The notes under the pieces: model-generated
Databases searched by the model: none
Seen by the model: the letters and a program-made list of their open reading frames with translations, nothing else
Told to the model about the DNA's origin: nothing
Part shown: in pieces, positions 18,245 to 25,253 of the stretch
Layout: the number at the start of each line of letters is the position of its first letter
Position numbering within the stretch: the stretch's first letter is position 1
From: Devosia sp. Root413D1
GTDB taxonomy: Bacteria > Pseudomonadota > Alphaproteobacteria > Rhizobiales > Devosiaceae
NCBI RefSeq assembly: GCF_001425235.1
Contig: NZ_LMEA01000007.1
Span: 330,401-394,400, forward strand
Reading direction: 5' to 3'
Length of the DNA stretch: 64,000 bases
Made by a program: the position numbers and the translations under genes

Positions 18245-18373
18245 CGCCACGCCCTCGAGACATCGGCGTTACAAGGCGAAACCTCAGGTGATTCAAGCAA
18301 CGAGACGTGGTTAACCTTGCTAATTCTGCCTGCTCCGGCTTCTCGCCACGAGAGTCGCTCAGTGTCAGCAAGA

Positions 18374-18403
18374 TTGACCTCGACGGGTACCATGCAGTAC
18401 CTT
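18374..18403 (+). promoter_or_regulatory. Possible promoter of the secreted orphan gene
   Basis: TTGACC at 18374-18379 and a weak TACCTT at 18398-18403 are 18 bases apart, and the ATG lies 25 bases further on. The -35 is good, the -10 is poor, so this is a tentative housekeeping-type promoter. The same 178-base gap must also hold the promoter of the divergent polysaccharide genes. Confidence 0.3.
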
Positions 18404-18428
18404 GTGCCATCCTGCGGAGATATTTGTC

Positions 18429-18848
18429 ATGCGCAACATACTTGGAACGCTTGCCGTCGCTAGCATGGTGACCTTCGGCGCGATAGCCCCCGTGGGGGCC
18501 CAGAGCGTCGTGACCAGCGTATCGATCGCCGACATCAAGGCCAGCTGCCATATCGGCGGCAGCGAGCAGGCGTGCATCGCTGCGGTCGAGGCTTACATCG
18601 CCGACATCAGGGCGGCAGGGCTGCCGGCCGATCAGAAGGACGCACTTCTGGCGCAACTTGTGGTTGAGCTGGGCTCGGTTGCCTCCAGCCTGCCGGCCGA
18701 CGTCCGGGCCCGCGTCGCGGACGCCATCAACATCATTGCCAACGAGATCACCGATCCCGCCCTGGCCTCTCGGGTACAGGTCGCCGCGGCGAATGTCGAA
18801 GCTGGCATCGACCTCGGCGCGGGCGACGTCTCGGCCAGCCCGGCTTGA
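18429..18848 (+). CDS. Small secreted/periplasmic protein of unknown function
   Basis: About 139 residues. The N terminus MRNILGTLAVASMVTFGAIA with a VGAQ cleavage site near residue 24 is a clear Sec signal peptide. The mature part has two cysteines close together (CHIGGSEQAC) that could form a disulfide, followed by Ala/Val-rich amphipathic helices. The ATG at 18429 is preferred over an upstream in-frame one because it starts the signal peptide and has GGAG about ten bases upstream. I recognise no family. It is divergent from the polysaccharide operon, sharing a 180-base control region with it. Confidence 0.75.
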   Translation: MRNILGTLAVASMVTFGAIAPVGAQSVVTSVSIADIKASCHIGGSEQACIAAVEAYIADIRAAGLPADQKDALLAQLVVELGSVASSLPADVRARVADAINIIANEITDPALASRVQVAAANVEAGIDLGAGDVSASPA

Positions 18849-18965
18849 CGATCCCCCGCCGACAAGCGGGTTATCGCGAGCATCGCACGTAAATGGGTTG
18901 GCGGCCTTCCGGTCGCCGACCTCAGTCGTTCGGGATTCTGGTTGCAGGCCAGACGTTGCGACACA

Positions 18966-19397
18966 TCAGCCGGCGGAACGCTGGCGCTGCGCGACGATCA
19001 CGCCGGCGACGATCAGGATGATGCCGCACAGCGCCGCGATCGAGACCGGCTTGCCGGTCAGCACCCAATCCAGCGCCACACCGCCGAGCACCTGGCCGGC
19101 GATGATCAGCATGGTCGAGCGGGTGGCGCCGATCTGGCCGATGATCCAGCTGCTCAGCGCCACGAACACCACACCGACCGGCCCGCCAAAATAGATGTGC
19201 CACGGCCCCGAGAACGCGCCGTCGCTGAGCAGGCCGCCGATCGCGAGGCCAATGGCGGTCAGCAGGCCAAAGCCGACCAGGTGGTTGCAGAACGAGGCGA
19301 ACAGCGCCGAGGTCGACACCGCCAGCCGGCCGTTCAGCTGGCGGCTGACGCCGACCAGTCCGCCGGCGACAAAGGCAAGAACCACTGCTTCGATCAT
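18966..19397 (-). CDS. YdcZ/DUF606-family DMT transporter (half-size), copy 2
   Basis: A 143-residue protein with about five hydrophobic helices, of the DUF606 (YdcZ) branch of the drug/metabolite transporter superfamily. These proteins have half the helices of EamA transporters and work as pairs. The first helix, VVLAFVAGGLVGVSRQLNGR, aligns by eye with the same region of the gene upstream (LAALAAGALLSLMVHLNGE). Its ATG overlaps the stop of that gene (ATGA), so the two are made together and probably form a heterodimeric transporter in the inner membrane. Substrate unknown. Confidence 0.85.
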   Translation of the reverse strand: MIEAVVLAFVAGGLVGVSRQLNGRLAVSTSALFASFCNHLVGFGLLTAIGLAIGGLLSDGAFSGPWHIYFGGPVGVVFVALSSWIIGQIGATRSTMLIIAGQVLGGVALDWVLTGKPVSIAALCGIILIVAGVIVAQRQRSAG

Positions 19398-19861
19398 AGG
19401 CTGCCCCAGATCACGAGGGCGCTGCCGGCGATAATCAGCGCCAGGGCAACGGCGTCCCCCAACCGCAGGCGCCGCTTGGCGATACCGAACAGGCCCCAGC
19501 GGTCGGCGGCGAGGCTGAAGACGATCTGGCCGGCTAGGCCCAGCGCCAGCGTGCCGCTCAGCGCCAGCGACGAGTTCACCGCCGTCGAGGTCATGATCAC
19601 CGTTACCGCTCCGGCAAAACCGCCGAAATAGGCCCAGAGCGGAATGGCCTGGCGCGGCGCATCGCTAGGCTGGATCGCCTTCCACCACAGCGGGATCACC
19701 AGGAGCGCCGCCACCGTTCCGGTGCCATGCGCCATCCATGACGAGAACAACGCACCGCCCTGGCGGGCCAGTTCGCCGTTGAGGTGGACCATGAGCGAGA
19801 GCAGGGCCCCTGCCGCCAGCGCGGCAAGGTTGGCGGCGAGATCGATCCGGCGAGGTGACAT
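19394..19861 (-). CDS. YdcZ/DUF606-family DMT transporter (half-size), copy 1
   Basis: A 155-residue membrane protein of the same DUF606 family as its downstream neighbour, with five hydrophobic segments and the LNGEL motif at the end of helix 1. It is the first gene of a two-gene operon read leftward and shares a 186-base control region with the plus-strand dodecin gene. Tandem DUF606 genes with opposite membrane orientation are known to form dual-topology-like pairs. The transported compound is not predictable. Confidence 0.85.
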   Translation of the reverse strand: MSPRRIDLAANLAALAAGALLSLMVHLNGELARQGGALFSSWMAHGTGTVAALLVIPLWWKAIQPSDAPRQAIPLWAYFGGFAGAVTVIMTSTAVNSSLALSGTLALGLAGQIVFSLAADRWGLFGIAKRRLRLGDAVALALIIAGSALVIWGSL

Positions 19862-20047
19862 CTGGGACTACGTTGGGGAGGTGGGCGCCGCAGGTGACGG
19901 TTGCCGCGAGGTATCGTCAAGATGCTCTCAGACGATTGGCACTGCATTCTCTTGACAGTTTTGCCGGAAAGGCGCGCCGTGGCTGGTCCGCGGGCGTGCC
20001 CGGCGGCCCAGGCTCATCCGCCCGTTCGACACGTGAAGGGGACTGAC

Positions 20048-20263
20048 ATGCCAAACCACACCTACAAGAAGATCGATCTGGTCGGCTCGTCGACGACCTC
20101 GATTACCGATGCGATCGAAAGCGCCATTGCCCGGGCGCATCGCACCACGCGCAACCTCGAATGGTTCGAGGTCGAGGAGGTACGCGGCTCGATTTTCGAG
20201 GGCAAGGTCGCGCAGTATCAGGTGGTGATGAAGGTCGGTTTCCGGATCGAGGATCCGAGCTGA
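20048..20263 (+). CDS. Dodecin family flavin-binding protein
   Basis: A 71-residue protein that matches dodecin over its whole length: HTYKKIDLVGSSTTSITDAI at the start, a central RTTRNLEWFEVEEVRGSI with the flavin-stacking Trp, and a C-terminal YQVVMKVGFRIED strand. Dodecins form dodecameric cytosolic shells that bind riboflavin or FMN and buffer free flavin. The ATG at 20048 follows a strong GAAGGGGA ribosome-binding site; upstream in-frame codons are not conserved. It ends exactly where the convergent RibD-like reductase ends. Confidence 0.95.
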   Translation: MPNHTYKKIDLVGSSTTSITDAIESAIARAHRTTRNLEWFEVEEVRGSIFEGKVAQYQVVMKVGFRIEDPS

Positions 20264-20812
20264 TCAGGGCCGGACCCACTGGGTCTGGACCACGCCGCGA
20301 TCGATCAGTTCCATATCGCGGGCCTCGAGACCGGCGCCCGGCAGCACCAGCCTTGGGTGGCCCTTGCTGAAGCAGGGGATGCCGTCGGGCAGCGTCAGCT
20401 CGCGAACTTCCGTGAGCACGACGCGATCGAACAGCGGCAGGAACAGGTCGAACGTGCCGGTGCCGCCGGTGATGGCGATGGTGCCCGAGCCGATGCCGAG
20501 TTGCCTGAGGACATCGCCTATCTCCATGCCGTCCGGGTTCCAGAAGTGCGTCAGGAGATCGGCCGGGTCGCGTTCGAGCGTTGCGACCGAGCGCGTCAGC
20601 ACCAGGCGCTTGCGGCCAGGGTTCGGATGCCGCTCGTGGCCGAGCCGACCGAGGACGACCAGCGTCGCCGCGTCGAGCGCCGCCTGGAAGATGCGCCAGT
20701 CTGCTTCGTTGCGGAGGGCCGGCGGCATGCTGCCGTCGGCAGCGGCGATCATGCCATCGACCGAGACGATGGCATGGCCTTCGACGATAACACCGGCGTC
20801 GGGAATGGACAT
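20264..20812 (-). CDS. Dihydrofolate reductase/RibD C-terminal-like protein
   Basis: A 182-residue protein with a Rossmann-like reductase fold of the DHFR/RibD-C superfamily: SVDGMIAAADGSMPPAL near the start, VVLGRLGHERHPNPGRKRLV in the middle and IAITGGTGTFDLFL for the cofactor loop. Members reduce pteridine or pyrimidine intermediates with NADPH; the precise substrate here is unknown. Its stop codon abuts the dodecin stop, sharing the palindrome TGATCA. A link to flavin metabolism is tempting, as RibD acts in riboflavin synthesis and dodecin binds flavin, but it is not shown. Confidence 0.85.
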   Translation of the reverse strand: MSIPDAGVIVEGHAIVSVDGMIAAADGSMPPALRNEADWRIFQAALDAATLVVLGRLGHERHPNPGRKRLVLTRSVATLERDPADLLTHFWNPDGMEIGDVLRQLGIGSGTIAITGGTGTFDLFLPLFDRVVLTEVRELTLPDGIPCFSKGHPRLVLPGAGLEARDMELIDRGVVQTQWVRP

Positions 20813-20959
20813 GGGGAGCTGGACCTTTCGTCTTGCGCGATTGCTGTGAGACGCCCGCGAAAGCTGGAGACTCTGTTTCTCATACCGATAGCCATGCGCG
20901 GCGCGCCTTGCTAGCTATTGGCGGGGCGCGGCAGGTGCCCAGTGGGCGGGAGAGCGCCG

Positions 20960-21355
20960 ATGAACCAGTACTGGCGTCTGGGCGCAGCTTGCGCCGTGGC
21001 GTTGCTGATATCTGCAGGCCCGGCCCGGGCCGTCTCCGTGCCGTCGGCAGCAGAGGACGGGCTCGGGCACTTCCTCGGCTGTTTCTCGCTGCTGCTCGAT
21101 TCCGTGGCGCATGCCGAGAACTGCGGCCCCAGCCGGGTGCCGCTGGATTTCATCTCGCTGGGAGCCGGGGGGAGCGGGGATGTCGCCCCGCCGGCGCCGC
21201 CCTGTCTCCCCTGTTCCGAACCACGCGGTCTTGTCGACTTGCCGCCTCTCAGTCCGTACCAGGTAGCCATGTTGTCGTATGCGCCGCGCGCGATCCCACC
21301 AAAGCCACGGCGGTGGGAGCTGCTGATGGCCTGCTGTCCCGGCGGCGGCGCCTGA
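20960..21355 (+). CDS. Hypothetical secreted protein, Cys- and Pro-rich
   Basis: About 131 residues. The ATG at 20960 follows GGGAGAG and begins a plausible signal peptide (MNQYWRLGAACAVALLISAG, cut near ARA). The mature part has several cysteines (ENCGPSR, PCLPCSEP, MACCPGG) and many prolines, which could be for metal binding or disulfides. I recognise no family. It ends 9 bases before pxpB, so it could be cotranscribed with the oxoprolinase genes. Long frames also exist on the other strand, so the gene is less certain than its neighbours. Confidence 0.55.
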   Translation: MNQYWRLGAACAVALLISAGPARAVSVPSAAEDGLGHFLGCFSLLLDSVAHAENCGPSRVPLDFISLGAGGSGDVAPPAPPCLPCSEPRGLVDLPPLSPYQVAMLSYAPRAIPPKPRRWELLMACCPGGGA

Positions 21356-21364
21356 CGCTGCCCG

Positions 21365-22012
21365 ATGACTGATACCCTGACGCCAACCCTGCTGCCCCTG
21401 GGCGACCGTGGGCTGCTGATCCGCTTCGCCGAGACGCTTTCCGACGACGCCAATCGGGCTGCCATCGGCTTTGCTGCCCGGGCTGAGGCAGCGGGCGTGC
21501 GCGGCGTGGCGGAGGTCGTGCCGAACCTCGTTTCGGTGCTGCTCCGCTATGAACCATCGGCGATCAGCTTCGTCGCGCTGGCCGGTGAGGTGCGCCTGCT
21601 GGTCTCGGCACCCGGGCAGCCGGCTGCCGCGGACGCCGAGCACCGCGTTGCCGTGCATTTCGACGGCGAGGATCTCTCCGAGGTAGCGGGGTTGGTGCGG
21701 CTCTCGGTGGCGGACTTCATCGCCGCTCACAACGCCGCGCCACTGCGCGTACTGGCGACTGGCTTTGCGCCCGGCTTCATCTATTGCGGCATGCATCCCG
21801 AGGCGCTGGTGGTGCCGCGACGGGGCGTGGTGCGGCGGCAGGCACAGGCCGGTACGGTGTTGTTCGCCGCCGGGCAGACGGCGATCACCTCGACCGCCAT
21901 TCCGACCGGCTGGCACGTGATCGGCCACACGGAGTTTCGCAACTTCGACCCGGCCGCCGAGCCCCCGACCACGGTGCGCGCCGGCGACAGCGTAAAGTTC
22001 GTGGCATCATGA
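21365..22012 (+). CDS. pxpB: 5-oxoprolinase subunit B
   Basis: A 215-residue member of the PxpB/KipI family (carboxyltransferase subdomain C-like). Typical segments are LPLGDRGLLIRFAETLSDD at the N terminus, FAPGFIYCGMHPEALVVPRR in the centre and AGQTAITSTAIPTGWHVIG near the end. With PxpA and PxpC it hydrolyses the cyclic by-product 5-oxoproline to glutamate using ATP in the cytosol. The stop overlaps the pxpC start by four bases. Gene order B-C-A is common for this operon. Confidence 0.95.
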   Translation: MTDTLTPTLLPLGDRGLLIRFAETLSDDANRAAIGFAARAEAAGVRGVAEVVPNLVSVLLRYEPSAISFVALAGEVRLLVSAPGQPAAADAEHRVAVHFDGEDLSEVAGLVRLSVADFIAAHNAAPLRVLATGFAPGFIYCGMHPEALVVPRRGVVRRQAQAGTVLFAAGQTAITSTAIPTGWHVIGHTEFRNFDPAAEPPTTVRAGDSVKFVAS

Positions 22013-22899
22013 GCGCCATCCGCATTACGCGCGCCGGGCCCCTGGCGACGCTGCAGGATGCCGGGCGGCCAGGGCTGTTGCGGCACGGCATCAGCGCTTC
22101 CGGTCCGATGGATGGCGCGGCGTTCGCGCGGGCGGGCGGCTGGCTTGGCGCGGCGGGGACCACCGCGATCGAGTTCACCACGGCGGGGCTGAGCTTCGTC
22201 GCCGAGGGTTCGGTTTCCATTGCGGTCGATGGCGGGGCGTTCGAACTCAGCATCGATGGCGAAGCGAAGTCATGGCCGGCGAGGGCGCTGCTGGGCGCTG
22301 GGTCAGTCGTGGATATCCGGCCCGGTCCGGCCGGGAACTACGGCTATCTGCGGCTCGACCGCGAAATCGAGGTGCCCCTGGTGATGGGTAGCCGGGCGAC
22401 CAGTTCGATCGCCGGGATCGGTGGCTTTGGTGGGCGGGCTCTGCGGGCTGGCGACCTCCTGCCGCTCGGCGCCACGCTGCCCCGCGGACGGGGCCAGCAT
22501 CCAACTCCAGCCGAAGTCGCCGACGGCCCGATCCGCATCGTCTGGGGCATCCATGCCGACCGCTTCGACAACGCCATCCGTCAGCGTTTCGTTACTGATG
22601 GGTTCGCGGTGTCGTCACAGCTCGATCGCATGGGCGTGCGGCTTGGCGATCCCAGCCAGGTGTTCGCCGACGCCAAAATCCTGTCACTGGTGTCGGATGC
22701 GGTGGTGCCGGGCGATATCCAGATCCTCGGTGATGGCACCCCGATCGTGCTGATGCGCGATCACCAGCCGACCGGCGGCTATCCGCGGATCGCGACGGTG
22801 GTGACGGCCGATCTCGACCGGTTTGCCCAGCTGCGGCCGGGCAACCAGGTGCGGTTCGTGCCGGTGACCGTGCAGCATGCAGAAGGACTGAAGCGGTGA
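22009..22899 (+). CDS. pxpC: 5-oxoprolinase subunit C
   Basis: A 296-residue member of the biotin-dependent carboxyltransferase-like family (KipA/PxpC). It opens SAIRITRAGPLATLQDAGRP and contains SGPMDGAAFARAG, typical of the family, and ends with LMRDHQPTGGYPRIATVV. The ATG at 22009 overlaps the pxpB stop (ATGA). The upstream part of the frame is only the shadow of pxpB. It forms the ATP-using 5-oxoprolinase complex with PxpB and PxpA. Confidence 0.95.
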   Translation: MSAIRITRAGPLATLQDAGRPGLLRHGISASGPMDGAAFARAGGWLGAAGTTAIEFTTAGLSFVAEGSVSIAVDGGAFELSIDGEAKSWPARALLGAGSVVDIRPGPAGNYGYLRLDREIEVPLVMGSRATSSIAGIGGFGGRALRAGDLLPLGATLPRGRGQHPTPAEVADGPIRIVWGIHADRFDNAIRQRFVTDGFAVSSQLDRMGVRLGDPSQVFADAKILSLVSDAVVPGDIQILGDGTPIVLMRDHQPTGGYPRIATVVTADLDRFAQLRPGNQVRFVPVTVQHAEGLKR

Positions 22900-23639
22900 A
22901 CGAACTCGATCTCAATGCCGACCTCGGCGAGGGTATGCCGGGGGACGCAGCTTTGTTCGACATCATCTCGTCGGCCTCGATCGCCTGCGGCGGGCATGCC
23001 GGGGACGAAACGACAATGCGGCTGGCGCTGCGGGCGGCCAAGGCGCGGGGTGTGGCGGTCGGCGCGCATCCGGGCTTTGCCGATCGCGAGCACTTTGGTC
23101 GTCGCCGCTTGTTCCTGCCGCCCGAAGAGCTCGACGAGCAGGTGCGGGGGCAGGTGCGCGCCTTGGTCGAGTACGCCGAGGAGGAGGGCGTGCCGGTGCG
23201 TTACCTGAAGCTGCACGGCGCCCTGGCCAATATGGCGGCCGAGGAGCCGGCGGTGGCGGCTTTGTGCTTTGCCTCGGTGACCGGCCTGGTGCCGAGCCTG
23301 TCGGTGCTGGCGATCGACGACAGCGCCCAGGTCGAGGTGGCAGAGGCACTGGGCTATCCGGTGGTGCGCGAGGCCTATGCCGATCGCGCCTACCAGCCCA
23401 ACGGGCTGCTCGTGCCGCGGTCGGAGCCCGGCGCGGTGCTGCACGATGCGGGGGCGATTGCCGACCGCGCCGTCCGGCTGGCGCGGGCGGGGGAACTGGT
23501 GGCGATCGATGGCTCGGTGATCAGTACGCAAGCCACCTCGCTCTGCATCCACGGCGACACCAACGAGGCGGTGGCGATTGCCCGTGCCGTGCGTGCGGCG
23601 CTCGAGGCCGAGGGGATCGCCATCCGCGCCCCTTACTGA
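22896..23639 (+). CDS. pxpA: 5-oxoprolinase subunit A (LamB/YcsF family)
   Basis: A 247-residue LamB/YcsF protein starting NELDLNADLGEGMPGD, with IACGGHAGDE and GAHPGFADREHFGRR, all hallmarks of PxpA. It completes the 5-oxoprolinase. The start is GTG at 22896, sharing GTGA with the end of pxpC. Length and motifs are normal. Sixty bases separate it from folD, which may be read from the same transcript. Confidence 0.95.
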   Translation: MNELDLNADLGEGMPGDAALFDIISSASIACGGHAGDETTMRLALRAAKARGVAVGAHPGFADREHFGRRRLFLPPEELDEQVRGQVRALVEYAEEEGVPVRYLKLHGALANMAAEEPAVAALCFASVTGLVPSLSVLAIDDSAQVEVAEALGYPVVREAYADRAYQPNGLLVPRSEPGAVLHDAGAIADRAVRLARAGELVAIDGSVISTQATSLCIHGDTNEAVAIARAVRAALEAEGIAIRAPY

Positions 23640-23696
23640 GGTTGCGCGGCGGGGCGAGTTGTTCCATATCGGCGGCTCCACCCCCCAGGAGCTGCC

Positions 23697-24599
23697 ATGA
23701 CCGCCAAGATCATCGACGGAAAATCCTACGCCGAGGGGCTGCGCACCCGGATTGCCGGCCATGTCGAGCGCCTGAAGCGCGAGCACGGCGTGACACCCGG
23801 CCTTGCCGTTGTGATCGTCGGACATGATCCGGGTAGCGAAATTTATGTGAGCCAGAAGGCCAAGCAGACCGTCGAGGTCGGCATGCACTCGGAAAAGTAC
23901 GAACTGCCTGAGGATGCCTCGGAAGCCGAAGTGCTGGCACTGGTGCAGAACCTCAATGCCGATCCGGCCATTCACGGCATCCTGGTGCAGCTGCCGCTGC
24001 CCAGGCAGATCGATCCCAACAAGGTGATTGCCACCATCTCGCCCGACAAGGACGTCGACTGCTTCACGCCGGCCAGCGTCGGCAAGCTACAGATCGGACT
24101 GCCGGGGCCGGTGAGCTGTACGCCACTCGGCTGCCTGATGCTGCTGCGCGATACGCTCGGTTCGCTCGAGGGGCTGAACGCGGTGATCGTCGGCCGCTCA
24201 AATCTCGTGGGCAAGCCGATGGCCCAGCTGCTGTTGCGTGAGAACTGCACGGTGACGGTGGCGCATTCCAAAACCAAGGACCTCGCCGATGTGGTTCGGC
24301 AGGCAGACATCGTGGTTGCCGCGGTCGGCCGCCCGCAGATGATCAAGGGAGACTGGATCAAGCCGGGCGCGACGGTGATCGATGTGGGCATCAATCGGAT
24401 CCCGGCGCCTGAGCGTGGCGAAGGCAGGACGCGTCTGCTCGGGGACGTCGATTACCCGGCGGCGGCCGAGGTTGCGGGCGCCATTACGCCGGTGCCGGGC
24501 GGGGTAGGGCCGATGACCATCGTCTGCCTGCTCGCCAACACGGTGACGACCGCCTCGCTGATCAACGGCATCACGCCGCCGAAGGATTTGACGCCCTAG
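23697..24599 (+). CDS. folD: Bifunctional methylenetetrahydrofolate dehydrogenase/cyclohydrolase
   Basis: A 300-residue FolD, full length. It contains [20 protein letters not shown] with the catalytic Lys of the YxxxK motif, [19 protein letters not shown], the NADP-binding [18 protein letters not shown], and C-terminal [20 protein letters not shown]. It makes 10-formyl-THF from methylene-THF via NADP-linked oxidation and hydrolysis in the cytosol. A G/C-rich palindromic element follows the stop. Confidence 0.97.
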   Translation: MTAKIIDGKSYAEGLRTRIAGHVERLKREHGVTPGLAVVIVGHDPGSEIYVSQKAKQTVEVGMHSEKYELPEDASEAEVLALVQNLNADPAIHGILVQLPLPRQIDPNKVIATISPDKDVDCFTPASVGKLQIGLPGPVSCTPLGCLMLLRDTLGSLEGLNAVIVGRSNLVGKPMAQLLLRENCTVTVAHSKTKDLADVVRQADIVVAAVGRPQMIKGDWIKPGATVIDVGINRIPAPERGEGRTRLLGDVDYPAAAEVAGAITPVPGGVGPMTIVCLLANTVTTASLINGITPPKDLTP

Positions 24600-24618
24600 G
24601 ACCGCGGGAGCCGGGCTG

Positions 24619-24745
24619 CTCCCCTCCCCCTTGAGGCAGGGGGGTGGGGGTGGTGAGGTGGCCACGGTGCTGACTTCACCACCCCCTCCCTCAATCCCTC
24701 CCCTCCTAGGGACGCGGTAGCGCCCCGGGGGGAGGGAGGCGACGA
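24619..24745. repeat. G/C-rich palindromic intergenic element
   Basis: Between the convergent folD and YjbR-like genes lies an element of nested complementary runs of G and C. GGGGGTGGTGA (24646-24656) pairs perfectly with TCACCACCCCC (24676-24686), and outer CTCCCC/GGGGAG-type arms at about 24619-24645 and 24687-24745 can pair imperfectly. Such CCCTCCC-arm palindromes recur between genes in related alphaproteobacteria and can be copied around genomes. It may also terminate transcription from both sides, though it lacks a T run. Only one copy is in this window. Confidence 0.55.
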
Positions 24746-24770
24746 CTGATAGACGCGAGGCTATGTCGGC

Positions 24771-25139
24771 CTAACGCTTCGCCGCCGCGTAGGCATCGGC
24801 CAGCCGCTTGGGTGCCCGGAACCTCCAGGCGTCCTCGAGTCGCAGCGACAGTTCCTCGTCGCCGATCACGTCGAGCCGCACCAACAGGCCCGGCCAGCCC
24901 TTGAAGTGATCGGTCTGCCAGTAGACGTCGGGCGCCATTTCCATCAGTAGTTCCTTCTGCTCGAGCGGGCAGTGCAGCACCATTTCCTGCGGGCCGCGCA
25001 CCGAGGCGAAGTTCTTGCCTTTGACCTTGATTGAAGGAGCGCCGTAGCTGGTGGACTCCGCCACATCGGGCAGGCCGAGCGCAGAGCACAGGCGCAGCAT
25101 CCGATCCATCTCGCTCTCCCTCGTTCCGGCCACGGCCAT
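24771..25139 (-). CDS. MmcQ/YjbR family protein
   Basis: A 122-residue protein of the MmcQ/YjbR fold. Landmarks are SYGAPSIKVKGKNFASVR, a central EMAPDVYWQTDHFKGWPGLL with the conserved WQTDHFKG turn, and AWRFRAPKRLAD at the end. The family has a cyanobacterial TrmB-like or CyaY-like fold and is often labelled a DNA-binding protein, but no function is proven. ATG at 25139 or the internal ATG at 25109 could be the start. It is transcribed alone, divergent from mgtE. Confidence 0.85.
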   Translation of the reverse strand: MAVAGTRESEMDRMLRLCSALGLPDVAESTSYGAPSIKVKGKNFASVRGPQEMVLHCPLEQKELLMEMAPDVYWQTDHFKGWPGLLVRLDVIGDEELSLRLEDAWRFRAPKRLADAYAAAKR

Positions 25140-25253
25140 CTCCCTCTGGGCGAAGCAAAAAACTGCGCTCGACTAGCCTTGCAAGTCTGGCGCATCTGCA
25201 ACCGATTGGCTACACCAGCCTTGAACCCGAAGCGCCTGTCTCCCGGGGTCTCC

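Noticed and set aside
19952-19957. TTGACA as dodecin promoter
   Set aside because: A perfect -35 hexamer but no acceptable -10 at 15-19 bases downstream.
20915-21928. Long minus frames overlapping pxpB and the secreted orphan
   Set aside because: They run through the well-supported pxpB gene and show no domain. The orphan on the plus strand has a signal peptide and a ribosome-binding site.
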